From: Cercis canadensis
Lineage: Eukaryota > Streptophyta > Magnoliopsida > Fabales > Fabaceae
Direction: 5' to 3'
DNA: 64,000 nucleotides
Assembly: GCA_003255065.1 (NCBI GenBank)
Contig: QAOA01000967.1
Location: 574,052-638,051, forward strand
The position numbers were made by a program, and so were the translations under genes. The notes beneath the pieces were generated by a model. It ran no database searches. It had not been told where the DNA came from and saw only the letters and a list, made by a program, of their open reading frames with translations. Positions 1 through 12,917 of this stretch are shown here, one piece after another. Numbering within the stretch: the stretch's first letter is position 1; each line of letters starts with the position of its first letter.

Positions 1-10
1 TTGCAGATTA

Positions 11-253
11 AGTGGGCAAAGAAAAATGCTGCATTGATAGATAGAAATAGAAATTTCCTTCAATAATCAGATCCTTTTACACTACTCCTACACTTATAGT
101 TAAGAAGATGAAATCCACATATCAGATTGAAATAGGCATAAGTGAGCAAAGAAAAATGCTGCATTGATAGATAGAAATAGAAATTTCCTTCAATAATCAG
201 ATCCTTTTACACTACTCCTACACTTATAGTAAAAAAGATGAAATCCGCATATC
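11..253. repeat. Two-copy tandem duplication, period 130 bp
   Basis: A block of about 113 bp starting AGTGGGCAAAG at position 11 recurs at 141 with only a few differences, both copies running to the ATATC after GATGAAATCC. No coding potential was seen. The copies are similar enough that the duplication is recent, or a local assembly effect at the window edge. Confidence 0.9.
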
Positions 254-524
254 TCTCAATCAATATGAACACAAGCATTTATACAGTAATTGGAACGTTT
301 TTGCTTCTATGCAAAATAAAAGATACTTCTCAGTTCTCCTTAGAACTCTCTTCCTAAAATCAGTTTCAATAATAGTGATGTTATAATTGGTAACCAGGAA
401 AATCAAGAGGACAAATGAGACCTATATGTATAAGCTGATACAGCCATAAACAACAAATAAGAAAATTTTTGTTTATAACTTCCAAAAATCAGTTTTAATA
501 ATAGTGATTTTATAAGGCTTAATT

Positions 525-640
525 GCAGTTTTGGTCCCCTATTTTCATAAAATGAATGATTTGGTCCCCCCTATTTTGAAAATGAACTATTTGGTTCCCT
601 ATATTTTCACAAAATGAGCAGTTTTGATCCCTCGTCAGTG
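525..640. repeat. GGTCCC-type subrepeats, probable DNA-transposon terminal fragment
   Basis: Four imperfect units of about 25-35 bp follow each other, each with TTTGGTCCC or a close variant, then CTATTTT and AAAATGA. Tandem units of this wording are common in terminal regions of plant Mutator-like and related elements. I found no matching inverted end nearby, so this is at most one terminus of a truncated element. The assignment is inference; the subrepeats are seen directly. Confidence 0.45.
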
Positions 641-1487
641 TGCTGTGAAAAACTTGACAGAGGATGCTGATGTGGCATTACAAGATTAAATGCATGTGAC
701 ATGCACATGACTCCCTAAATACCTAAATTAACCCTAATAACAAGAATAGGTAGTAATTATATATTAAAAAAAAAATCTTCAATTTAAAAGGCTCTACACA
801 GGCCTCCCTTCCCACCCCCAATTTCCCAAGAAATCCCTAAACCTGCAGAATGCAGGGAGCAAAATATATTACGTCTAGAGCAGACAAAAGAAAAGAGAAA
901 AAGAAAAAAATTATGGGTTCCCAGAGTAATGGGGAGAAAACACATCAAAAGTAAGTCCTCCGACATAACTCTCTTTATGTTTCTGACATTAACTAGCACC
1001 CACTAAGAACACAAATTTTATAATATGAGCCCTCAAGCACAAGTGCTGGGTCAATTCTCTCAAAATCTTAGACAATACTCAAGATACTTGCAGCAGGTTT
1101 AATAAGTCCAATTTTACCGGTACTTTTTGGTATTTAGTTTCCTTATTGTTATAATGTCAGATATAAATTTATATACAAAGTTAAGAAATATAGAATAATT
1201 ATAAACCCTGTGGAGTCACTATCAGAAGTTAAAAGCACAACAGCAGAAAAGAAATGGCCATAGAGAACTAAAAGATACGGGATCATACCCCATTGAAAGG
1301 GAACACATTAACTGATGATATCCTTCCATGAGAAATATCAGAGGTAGGTGCCTCATAATTAAGGGATCTCTCTCTCTTCTCCCAATTGATAAGAGAACGC
1401 ATTCTCCCTATATATTTCAGTGTATAAAAAGTAAGAAATCATTATATTAAAATATAGTCCTCAACAATATGTAAGAACAGTTCATAC
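641..1487. other. No gene recognised
   Basis: AT-rich sequence with scattered homopolymers. Short open frames on both strands show no family resemblance. It could be intron or 3' flank of the katanin gene whose end was not located. Confidence 0.5.
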
Positions 1488-1650
1488 CTTTCTGTCCTTC
1501 AACAAAACATACATCTCTGTTCACCTTCTGGCCCCGAGTTTCATCTGGCACAGGACAGAGATCAAACATTATTAATGGAACAACAACTGAACATAAAACA
1601 TCCAGATTTTCGCTTTGATGTCCACCAATTAATATAACCACCAGAATACT
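1488..1650 (-). other. Possible coding exon, unidentified product
   Basis: On the minus strand a frame stays open from about 1650 down to 1488 and ends at a good donor (AAAG then GTATGA, GT at 1487-1486). The base composition is less AT-rich than the flanks and the peptide is varied and hydrophobic, including VVVPLIMFDLCPV followed by a charged stretch with GQKVNRDVCFVEG. I do not recognise the family and it does not resemble the missing con80 domain of katanin p80. It could be an exon of that gene, of another gene to the left, or a chance frame. Confidence 0.3.
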
Positions 1651-1737
1651 GGAAAAATTTTACAAACAAGAACAAAACTTAGAGGTAACATTGGAACATA
1701 AAAAACAAATATCAAGCAGCAGGAGACATTAAATATT

Positions 1738-2256
1738 GAGAAAATTATTGTTTGGGTCATAAATTTTGCAAAAGAGACCCATTAGTTCTTTATATGTATT
1801 AATACCAGTTTGGTTCCTCCAACACTATTTATGTGAACAGTGAACTACCCGTTTTGCCCCTGGGTAATGGGGGCCTATAAGTGGTTATCCTTTTCAGCAT
1901 GGTTTATTTCTTAACATGGGAGAACAATTTTCTCACAAACAAGGACCATCACAAATCAGATGATGGCCTCCAAAGAGCAAGATTGGTTCCAAGTGGGATG
2001 TAAATTCACCCATCATAAGTGGATATCCGTCTAACGTATGGTAATCCTTTGGTATTCCTCTCCCCAGAGCTATGTGGTCCTTCACAAGATATGTGGTTAA
2101 TGGTTGCAGTATGTGGGTATCCTATAAAAATAGTCATATGGGCAAAACAGGTAGCTCATTCTTCACATAAACTGGAGGAACTAAACTGGATTTAATATGT
2201 ATAAGGAACTTATGGGTCTTTTTTGCAAACTTTATGACCCAAAGAATAATTAACTC
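1738..2256. mobile_element. Non-autonomous Mutator-like TIR element
   Basis: The left end (GAG.AAATTATTGTTTGGGTCAT) and the reverse complement of the right end (GAGTTAATTATTCTTTGGGTCAT) match for well over 100 bp with scattered differences. The termini are flanked by TTAAATATT (1729-1737) and TTACATATT (2257-2265), a 9-bp target duplication with one mismatch. Long terminal inverted repeats starting with G and a 9-bp duplication are the hallmarks of plant Mutator-like elements. At 519 bp with no transposase reading frame it is non-autonomous. The centre holds no gene fragment I recognise. Confidence 0.8.
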
Positions 2257-2506
2257 TTACATATTTTATAAGGATACAAAACCTGAATGTAATCAATGCA
2301 CACACTAGTGCACATTCCCAGAGTCTCTTATTATTTTTTTTGAAAAAAATTTAGGATGGATTTGCAGTCTAAGGATTTGTTTTTTACAGTTATACCTCAT
2401 ATATGTTTTTTCTTTCTCCAACTCTGCATCTCACAAGAAAGTGGGAACATTTTGAGCGGATGTGGAATTATGAAAAGTAGTTAACAAATTTTGTTAATTT
2501 ATTTAA

Positions 2507-2742
2507 GGCCTTTGCTAAGCTACCCCACAGCACAAGTGGGGGTAGTGCTACCCTTGCCTCCCACCAGGGAGCGGCAGAACTAACTCCTGATTATGGGTGT
2601 TTGACTCAAATTGGGTCACTCAAATTTTTGAGAGCTTTATGCTAGTACCAAAATCAGGGATTAGTTCCACCTAGAACCCTTCAATGGGAGGCAAGGGTAG
2701 CATTATCCCCTACTTTTGGTGAGGGTAGCATAGCAAACCCCT
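2507..2742. mobile_element. Short inverted-repeat (MITE-like) element
   Basis: The arms share TTTGCTAAGCTACCC against TTTGCTATGCTACCC and then GCTACCCTTGCCTCCCA, so about 55 bp at each end pair with mismatches. The flanks TTATTTAA (2499-2506) and TTATTTGA (2743-2750) could be an 8-bp target duplication with one difference, which would suggest a hAT-type MITE. End positions are uncertain by a few bases. No open frame is present. Confidence 0.6.
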
Positions 2743-3861
2743 TTATTTGATTTAAATTTGTGAGAACTAGAGGGGTGTTATAGTAGTATAGATTTCCAAA
2801 CTTAGCAATTGGTCAATAATATAAAGATATTTATAAATATATGAAATTTGCATTATAGCAATGTACTCTCCAATAGAAGGGGAGAAGAAAACTTAACATT
2901 GTGTAGCAATTGAATTGAATGCATGCAACCACAACAAACCACACACTAATTTTACTTTTGCCTGCTTTCTCTCATATTGGCTAGCAGTAAGTTATATCCA
3001 TCTCTCTTCGAGCTATAAATTAGACATTTCTTCTGACATAGTATGGCATTGAGAAAGCTTAGGAAGCTATTGGCAACCAAGAATCAACATAAGAATCATA
3101 TGGATAAATGTTGCCAGAACATCACATGAAAATAGTTGATAGTGCTGCTTTTCTTTATTACCAGCCTCCATGGGATACGATCATATAGCTAATTTTTAGA
3201 TTTTGTTAATTATTGTAGTTTATCATCGCTAGAATAAGGGGATCACATCTATCCTCATGTCAATAGGTCTTATCTTACCATCATATTTGAAATAGTATTA
3301 TCAGTTGGTTAGTTAACTAGTCTATATATAGGAGGTGTAGAGCAAGGTTAAAAGTAGAGAGTTGAATTCTTACCCAAAAAGAAGTAGAGAGTTGAATATC
3401 ATTATCTGGTGGTTTGTTCCAAACCCTAACCCCTTTATCTATCAATTGATGCTTTCCCCTTGGAATTGGCCTTTGGTTTATATCAGAATTCATGTAATTT
3501 GATTTTAACACAATCTATTAAATGGCTGGTAATAAAAATTCCCCCAGATCTTATTTAAACTACTCCTTTCCTAGCTAATCGATATGTGACAGTGAGCAAG
3601 TGAGAGAGAGAGAGACTAATTGATGCATGAACTGGATCAAGAGAGAAAATAGTTTGTAAAAAGCATTTGGAAAATAGTACCTCTCGAAGAACCACTTCAG
3701 AGTTTAAGCTACTATGTAAGGGCTCGAAAATGGTTTTTATAACCTAAACACATCCCCTCATGTAAACCCCACTGGGTATTGACAAAACACATGCTTACAG
3801 CTATCTAACACTACTTTGTACTGAAATTTAATTCTACAATGGCGGCTGCTAAGAGCCTCAC
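2743..3861. other. No gene recognised; candidate location of missing KTN80 exons
   Basis: About 1.1 kb lies between the MITE-like element and the last katanin exon found. I searched the minus strand for the con80 domain and saw nothing convincing. A short GA run occurs near 3602-3615. Confidence 0.5.
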
Positions 3862-5901
3862 AGTAGATCATTTGGTAAACCTGGTTCTAGCACCATGTCA
3901 GCAATCCACCGATCAGCTGTTAAGTAAGGACTCAGGAATTTTTGTAATAACCATAAACAACATAAGTTACAATCAAATAGATTATGATTATTAAACAAAA
4001 TGCATATTAAATAATTCTTTAAAAGCAAGCCTCCAGAAATGAAGCATGCATCATACAAGATGGTAAGCATAGTTGTGATGTTATGGATACTTACATATTT
4101 CATGCTGATTACTGGTACTCAGCTCTGTCAATGGATTTATTTCATGTCTGCCGGTTCCACCAATCCTAGCATCCTTCAAGCCTTTTTCAGAAGTAGGGAT
4201 ACCTTGAATAGTGCTTACAGCAGCAGGAAAAATATTTTTATCTGCAAAAGTAGTCATTTCCCCACCCTTAGAAGCTGCAGATTCAGATACAGGGGAGATA
4301 GGTGGCTTATCCATTTCATCTCTGCTGTTTGGAAATTTACGTAAATCAGCTGTCTTTGACTGCAAAGAGAGTGGCATTGTTCTTCCAGCAACACCAACTT
4401 CTTTTCTAGACTCAGCTGCTGCCTCGGATCTTGCACTAGTTCTGGGGACAATTACAGGTACAATATCTGATTTGTTGATAATTGGAACACTTGATGTTGA
4501 TTGAGATTTCAAAGAACTCCTCTTCTGAGCTGTTGCATTCAGCACTGATGTTGAACCACCTGATACTGTTTTGGGACCAGAGTTCAAATTAACCCTTTGA
4601 GGAGTACTCGGTACACTTCCTGTGGCTTCAAGCAATCCATAAAACAAGTAATGAGAAAATATGAACATTAACAGAGATTCTCATCCATGTGGGTCAAAAG
4701 CAGATACAGGGTTCAAACAAACAATTTAAACGAAACAAATGCAAAATAATTATACAAAAGAAAGCATACATACATGACAAATATTTTGCCTCCTTAACAG
4801 GATCTGAATCTTGAGAAACTGACAATCTTCCAAGAGATTTTGTTTCCTTCAATAGTGGATCTGGATTTTGTGAAACAGATAGTCTAGCCTTAGCTGGATT
4901 CTCAGTAAGTACCGATACACTGCCACTTGACGATTTAGTTTCTGATTGGCCATTTAGGCGGTTAACATTATTAAGTGCATATGGTTCTATACGCTGCACA
5001 AGAGGTTAGAAAAGTAAAATTAAAATAAATTAGAATGAAAATAGTATAAAATGCAACCATCTCTAGAGGCAAGACATATCTCTCCACAAGTTAAAAGAAT
5101 AATACCGAGATATCTACAACCCAGACTCCAACACAACTCTGATTGTAAGAGCAGCCAAGAAGTTTTCCTTCATGAACATTAAGATCAGACAATCTAGACC
5201 AACCCACATCCACCATATCATAGCATCTTATAGGTTCCCATGAGAAAACCTACAAAGAACCAACCAACTGAAACATTGTTACCTTGATATATGATTACCT
5301 CGCACAAATCAACTAGAAAAGGAGCTTACCTTCAAACTCTCATTTAAACCACAGAGCAGAGTCCTCCCATCAGGATTAAAAGTTAGACATCGCACTCCTG
5401 TTGTCTACAGTGCAATGAATACAGAATACTTTTAAAATTTCTCAAAATCCACAAAAACATAATCATCAAGTTGAGCATTAACAATCCTAAAATCCATCAA
5501 ATGGGAGAAAATAGTTGACTGCTAGAACAGAATGTACCTCAGCACCAGCTGAACCTATTAGCTCAAAAGTTTCAAGATCCCAAAATTTAACAGTCCTATC
5601 AGCAGAACCTGGGAGGGTTAAAAAAAAGGAATGAAACAATAATTGCATATATATACACACACACACGAGCCTCCTAGCATGCACGGGCTCTTTCCTTTTT
5701 CTATTTTTTTTTAAATATTTAAAAACAAAACAAAACAGCTTTTGAATGTAACTGTTCCCTTGAAAGATGGGTAGGATGTAGATATAGACAGTTTTCCTTT
5801 GGGTATTTAAGTTTACAGAAATGGCCTTATTTTTATTTGTGAATACAATGCAGTTTTGGGTTTGAGACAAGGAAAAGTTGAATACGAAACTAAAGAATCG
5901 C

Positions 5902-5945
<44 letters not shown>

Positions 5946-8900
5946 TCAGGATTTTAGAAGGTTGTTTAAATGCAAACTAATACAAAACACTGCATCTGAT
6001 GAGAGCACTAAGGATTAAATTACTAGAATTCTCAAGTTATTTTAAATAATAATTGTGATAAACTACAGAAACCATCTATTTACCACAATAAAAATATGTT
6101 TTCATTAAACTCCTATACAACTTAGTGTAATTGGAAGAACGGCCAAAGGGAAATAGATCTCATGTTCCAGAATATCACTTCAGCTTCAGAGTAATTTAAA
6201 ACTAACCTAAACTTGCATTTAAGTATAAGATCACCAAAACCAATACCAACACATTAAAGAAAGAAAATGACAACTAGAATTCATACCATGGTTTTGACAC
6301 AGGGAGAACCATTATAAAACTATTCAATATTACATTTCAGCTAAATAAGAAAGAGAAGCCCTTTTCCATTGTTGTTGCTTATAATATTATTAAATACTAA
6401 TAAGAAAGTATATATATTAGTCAGTTTTGCATTCTAGATAGACTGGATCAACCAGTATCATGAGCAAAGTGGTCAAATAGTTCTGCTTCCAACTTCCAAT
6501 TCAAATGTAACTCATCAATCATTTCTGATAAATATGTATTAATGCTAAAGCATTGATTGCAAGAACTTATGGGCTAAAATTAGCAATAACAATATGATTA
6601 ATATATAACAATAATAAAATTAACAGGCTTCCTAGAGGGCTCATCTATATGTAGTTCCACTGTACACGGGCTTACGCCATCAATAGCTCTTCAATAATAT
6701 ATATAGTACACACACACATAGACAGATAGATTCCATAAGTTGCCACCAAAGCCTTGTCAAACAGGATAAAACGAGAATTTACAAGCACTTCATGGAAGTA
6801 GGAAAAATGGAAGACTTTATTAATATAGCATTTTCACTGCAGAAGTAAAACTAACCTGTTGCGAGCAGAAACTCATGGGGATGAAAGTCTATGCACTGAA
6901 TCTGACCCTCATGAGACTTGAAATCATGTAAGAGTTTTCCAGCAGTCAGATCCCACAACTGCAAAACGTGAAATAAAACAAATCAACCATTTCCCACTTA
7001 CCCACTAAAGTAAGGAAAATGCATTAATTGTAACGACTCAGCGGAACAAATATATGTTGCACATTATGCCAAGTCAATTGCTCGTAATACAAGACCATAC
7101 AGGCTTTAGTCCAAGGACGTCATCCAGGGTTCTTGTCACAAGACCATACAAAATTTGAGGCAGGAGCAGGGAGGACAAATATGCTGCTTTCTCCTGACAT
7201 ATCTTTTGCGCTTTCATAGTACATAAAGAAATGATTATTTAATTTTCTACCACCCTGTTTGCTCGGAACCTGTGGTATGGCTTCGCATACTTTTGGTGCC
7301 CTTTTGATTTGCATTAAAGGTTTGGAAAGGAGGGGAAAATTTTTTAGAACAGATACATATTGGACAGAGTTCTGTGTGCTGTAACTTGAGATGGAGCACA
7401 ATGCAAGGATTTTCAAGGAGCATTTTTGGCCCTAGGAGCATGCAGTGTGATGATTTAAATTTAAAAGAAAAATAGAAAAATATCATTCATGATAATATTC
7501 CACAAATTATAATTGGTTATGCATCTCTGTTCCAAACAACTCCAGCAGTAGTATTGTAGCAAAATTCTCTTCTTTTTTTATAAAAGAAGATTTTATTAGA
7601 AGGAGAGATTAAAAATGGTGGGAGGATAAATATCGTCCTAATACAGAGCCAAACAAAGAAAATAAAAAGAGACATGGGAAAAAAAGCAACTCAACAAAGC
7701 TTGCCAATCCCTATGCAAAACCATCAAACAAATCCCCTGAAAAAGGCCATTGCTAAAGAAGGCCAAGAACACAAGTCTCTTCTAGAGGAGATGAAATTGT
7801 TGAACTCATTACTTGAAAACCCTAGGATCAACTTCCAGTCATAAACATACACAAGCCAAAAGAGCACGGTCCACAATAACAACCCTTAGATGTAAAGATT
7901 TTGGCTAGTTCACTAGTATCTAAGGCCTGAAACCAAAACTTAATAGGGATCTGAGATGTAGGTTCCTTCACTGTACAATCATATTATCTTTTGAATCCTT
8001 GCTTGCCAATTCTGCATTTCATTAAAAAATTTCTGCTTTTGATAAAACAAGAAAATATTATTAAAGGAAAGAGGGTGCAGCACAGAGGATAAGATTTCCT
8101 CCCAAAAAAACCAAAAAAATGCAGAACATAAAAACCGAAAAAATGAGCATCAGTATAATGAAACCCTCCAGTCCCTTCACACACACACACAATCCCTGTA
8201 AATATCCAGGGCGAGCACCAAAGCAACTCCAAGTAAACAATCTTACCCAAAGCAATGTTAAAGAAAGAGACTTCTTCAAGATTCAAGCACTACACTCTAA
8301 CCAAATGCACTTTCACTAAAACATCTCTCATCCTCATTATATCTACTGGAATCACCTCACTGTTCCTCATCCAAATACCCATAATTTATGTCATAAATGG
8401 CCACATCATGGCAGATAACTCCGCCTCATCTTATCCTCAAATGTTGCACCCCAAAACCATAAACAACTTTTTCTTAGCGCATATTTACTCTTCATACCAC
8501 TCATTGACCTTCATATCTCATGTTTGTTATGCTCACCCTTTTGGTTGCTCTCTCTTAAAGATCCAGCATTTATTATTTGAAGCATCATGGTCATATATAG
8601 AAATAAAAACTTTCCTTTAGCTTTCAGTGGATCCATTCATCACAAACAAATCTTGACGCACTTTTTCATTTTACCAACTAGTCTTCATTCTATGAGCTAC
8701 ATCCTCTCAATCTCAGTCATTTTCATTTTTGAACCAATGTGTGAGATAACTGTAAAAAAAACTATTTTATTTCTTGGTCATCAATTTTACAAAACCCAAG
8801 CCCCTTCTGCTACTTCCACTAATACTTGCTTTCCATACAATCAAGTACTAATCCCACTTAAACTATATCTCAAAGATTATAATGGATGTCAGCAAAGTTC

Positions 8901-11732
8901 CCATTCCACTGAATTCCTTCTTTGATCCCAACAATTAGTTATACACTGTCCACAAAAGTATGCTAGAAAATACATAATCACACAGAATCAAGAAAGCTCA
9001 TTCATGGATGATACACAATTGACCCGTGGACTGGGGCTATCATTATTTGGAACTCCCTTGTAGCCCCATTGGTTGTTCTTATACCTGTTATCATTTCTCT
9101 GTACATATCTAATCAAATTATATATAACATTGAAAGGAATTCCTTTCTTTTCTAAATCCGTCCACATTTATTAGCTAAGAAAGACCATTACCTGTACACA
9201 AAAATTACATAAAATTAAACGCAACTTGAAAATATTGCTTCAAGACATCATATTGGCGTGTTTATTATCCATAAAAAACTTCAAGCACACACAAATATAC
9301 AAGAAGCGATAGTACTAATACCATGGTGGTTATAAACAATAAAACCCAAGCAAAGAACAAACATAAACAGATTGAATTTTCAACCAATTTACACAGAAAA
9401 ACCGTAACAAGAAGATGGAGACCAAATGCTGATTTCAAGATTGACAAGATATTAATTCTGAAGATGACAACATGCACAAAGCCTAAAATAGTGAAACATG
9501 GTGCTCAATATTGATATTTAGGATAAAAAACAACATGTGACTATGCTCATGGTTTAGTATGACTGTCTGTTAACTTCCTTCTCAAAACATTTTTAGTATA
9601 CATTAATACAATAATAACAACTATTTCAGTATTTCTCTAAAAATTTTGGTATATAAGTTTTGAAGTGTGGTTATGTAAGCACATGAATTTCAAAAGATAG
9701 CAGATCATAGAGAAGTTTAAATTAAATTATTTGATTAATCATAATTACCTTGTTATGGCATCTGACTCAATAAATATCATGAAATAAGGAAAGCAATTCT
9801 AACCTTCACGGTATTGTCCTCTCCACCTGAGACAACCCAACGTCCATCTGGGGTAAACCTAATTGCATTGACCCCTCGAGTGTGGCCTTTGTATGTATGG
9901 ATGCAACCCTTCTTTCTGATATCCCATATCTTAAGATTAGTGTCCAAAGAACCAGATGCAAAGAACTCTCCAAAGGGATGGAAGTCCACTGACGTACAGT
10001 TGGACCTATGACCAGTAAGAGTGCGAACAACTACAAACAGATAAACATTGCAAGCCAAAATTCCCAATTATCAGTATGACAATTTAACTTTATCTTGTGA
10101 AGATACTGAATAGTTTGATGAGAATACTCAATTTACTTTCATCAGTGTTTTAAGATAATTATAGGAAATAGAAAACAAGCAACAGTATACTTTTTGCCTC
10201 CTCCAAGTCCCAAAGCTTGATGGTACCACTTGCAGCTCCTGCAGCTACCAACACTTCAGAGGAATCAAAGCTTACTGAATCTATTCCACTTGAATGTCCT
10301 GATAGGCTCTGCATAGGAAGACACAACTCTTGGGCTTAATATATATACATAACGTTCTTATTTTCAGTTAAAAAGAGATGCCTATGTCAATATAAAAGGG
10401 AGACGAAAGTAAAAGAGCAAAGGTTAAGATATTCTCCCTTAATATCACAAGAAAGAGACAAAGGAGATAAGGAAACAGAAAAAAAGACATGCATCAAAAC
10501 AATCATCCAATCTCTTTGATAGTCTGAAGGGAAACCCTTTCAAAAACACATTAGCTAAACACCATAAGGATGCCAAAAAGACAACCCAGTCCATTAGTAG
10601 TTGCAGTTAATAAAGTTTTACCTAAACACTTTGTGCATTTTGCTACAACCAAATTTTCTTTTTCTTTTGGATAGAATTTGCTAGTACAACTAAATACACC
10701 AAACCCCAGCATACATGGAGCATCTACAAGACCTTGCCATCCCAGTTCCTCTGCAACCACTAAAATGAATCATCAAGAACTGCTCCAAGTTCTCCAGAAA
10801 AACCCACATCTCAAAACAAATGGTCATTAGTTTCAAAGCATATAATCTAGATCTACACATGACAAACATGTCAAGTGGCAGATACATATTTGCTTGTATG
10901 CATTTAAGATCAGAAGTTAAAAACACAAAATTGTCATTATGTAAGAAGAAACAATATTGGCCAAAAAAAGAAAAAAAAAAAGTAGAAACATAAAATTACA
11001 ATCAATGACAATGATAGATGAAGACAATGAAATAGCACTTTCAAGACATGGCTGCATCCCATGCTTCCTAGACAAGCCTGAAAATCTTGCTCAAAAACAT
11101 CCCAATACAGTTCCAGCCATGGTTGACTAGTTACCACACAACTTTAAATAATTAGAAGAAATTTCAAATATTTTATGGATGCCTCAGAAAGCACAATATC
11201 ATGTGAGACAAAGCAAAAGAAAGTAATGCACAGCGCACAAAGGACATCAAATCCTAATTTTGTACCCAGGGGGAAAAATAAGAAAGATAATACTAATGAG
11301 GAAAAAGGGATCAGAAGGACTAACCAGAATGGCATTAGGTTTACCAATAGCCCAAAGATTGACCTTGTGATCTTCTCCTCCAGTGACAAGTACCCTGGAG
11401 GACTTCCTTCCAATCTTGAGGCAATTGACAGTGGAAGCATGTGCTACAAATTCCTCTGCACATACCTTGTCAAGGCCAACTCATTGATTACTGATGAGAG
11501 CAAGTAAGTTTAGCATATGGATAAATATAACACAAGGACACTGAAATCATCATGAAGTAGGCAATAGAAGAGAGATCTACCAGACAGGAGCCAAGTGCGT
11601 GGCCCAAAACTGAGGGGCGCACTCATAGATCAAACAAATGTAAGCATTGTCAATAATTTAATTAAAACCCCCATAATTACAACAACTCAAAACACCAAGG
11701 ATACGTAGCTTGTAGGCGCGTTTGGTAGTCAT
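3862..11732 (-). CDS. KTN80: Katanin p80 WD40-containing subunit B1 homolog, 3' end not found
   Basis: Regulatory subunit of the microtubule-severing enzyme katanin; in plants it targets the p60 ATPase to microtubule crossovers and branch points in the cortical array. Coding exons, in order of translation: 11705-11732, 11325-11455, 10191-10308, 9804-10030, 6856-6958, 5538-5608, 5330-5404, 5106-5249, 4774-4993, 4095-4625, 3862-3916. All have GT donors and AG acceptors and keep one frame for 567 codons plus two bases. The start MTTKRAYKL is typical of plant p80. WD40 repeats fill roughly residues 10-300, with motifs such as [37 protein letters not shown] and [14 protein letters not shown] serine-rich linker follows, with a twice-repeated LSVSQ(N/D)(P/S)DP motif. 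The C-terminal con80 domain that binds p60 (about 150-200 residues in the family) was not found; after 3862 a donor (GTGAGG) leads into unassigned sequence. The exon at 4625 uses an AG 6 bp upstream of a stronger-looking CACAG; this choice avoids a TGA at the junction and matches the family. No frameshift was seen, so the gene looks functional. Confidence 0.95.
5902..5945. repeat. Compound (CT)n(TA)n microsatellite in a KTN80 intron
   Basis: About 22 bp of CT dinucleotides run straight into about 22 bp of TA dinucleotides, inside the intron between the exons ending 6856 and starting 5608. A likely length-variable marker. Confidence 0.95.
6959..9803 (-). other. Large KTN80 intron (2.85 kb)
   Basis: Separates the exon ending at 9804 (donor GTTAGA) from the exon starting at 6958 (acceptor TTGCAG). 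It holds oligo-A/T-edged stretches near 7575-7640 and 8040-8100 that could be tails of old retroposons, and several short frames on both strands without recognisable homology. I see no gene in it. Confidence 0.7.
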
Positions 11733-12917
11733 GGGCAATTCGGCATACAATATTGCAATAGATAGGAATTGGAAACCCTAGCAATTACAGCAGAGACAGG
11801 AATAGCAGCTTTGAACTTCAGACATCCAGACGATCCAATTTGGTGCGCTAAGATCCCCAGATCTTCACTACCCACGCCAGTATCTGCTGACCTTCAAACA
11901 ACCCATAATTTTTTTCAGTAATGTTGTTAAAAGTTCTCGCTTTTGTGGTTGTACTCACAGATCAAAACGAATTAAGAACAGAAAGAGTGAAATGGGCAAA
12001 AAAAAAACCAACCCTTAATTTGTAAGGCACAATTCCGTACAACTGGAGCAGAGCGGTTAGAGAAGAGCTTGCTTCAGACTATACGAACAAGCAACCCATT
12101 ACCATTTACCTTGTTCTGGTTGTTACTTCACACTTTAAAAAACACCAATTTAACACACAATGTTGTACACAGAGAGTGTGTGGCATAAGCAGCAGAAATT
12201 TGGGTACCAAGCGTAATGCTACTGACACTGAGGCCAAGAGTGAACGCTTCGTCTCCTTCTCTGCTTCCAAAAGCACCAAAGCATTTGCCAAAGGATGTGA
12301 GAGAGGCCGAATTACAAAGTGGGACAGCAAGCAAGAAAGAGTTGAGAGGCACTTTCACGATCTGTGTCCCTCAGTAATGATAATGCTTATGTTCAAATTA
12401 ATCTGAGAGGGGGAAGGCCCAAAATGAAAAATTTAGAAAGACAAGAGGACAATCTCTAAATATTTTTTAAGTACCTGTTGAAAGCTACGTGCCACATTTT
12501 ACCATTCTGGCATCTATTTCCCTCCTCTCCCTCCCTTGGCAAATCAAAATTGAAAAGACCACGCAACAGAACTCAAACTCAACTCCTAAGCTTCTAATTG
12601 ACTCTCTTTACCTTTCTAATCTTATTTAACCTACTATGATCAAAGCATGGTCCACAACCTTTCTCATAAATGGGAATTTTATTAAACAAAACAAAAACTT
12701 GTTATTAAGGGACTTAACTCTTACATGCTCTTAAAAAACCAAACCAAATAAATCAAACAATGGGAGACAACGACAAAGGTCAGTTTAGGGCCCAATGCCA
12801 AACGTAGTTTTGTAGTTGGTTCTTGTACCAACATTGCATATCAAATGTGCGAGAAGAGGGAAGATAGGAAAAATCTCCTTAAGTTACGAATTGATTATTT
12901 TTTAGTGAATTTAAGAA
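11733..12917. other. Upstream region of KTN80
   Basis: Should contain the 5' UTR and promoter of the katanin gene, transcribed leftward. Overlapping frames of 65-76 codons occur on both strands at 12106-12406 without recognisable domains. The segment 12100-12360 is less AT-rich than its surroundings and may be a 5' leader exon, which is inference only. No convincing TATA box could be assigned. Confidence 0.4.

Noticed and set aside
8061-8925. Overlapping open frames of 66-121 codons on both strands in the large KTN80 intron
   Set aside because: No family resemblance, biased composition, and the region is bounded by confirmed KTN80 exons; treated as chance frames or old retroposon tails.
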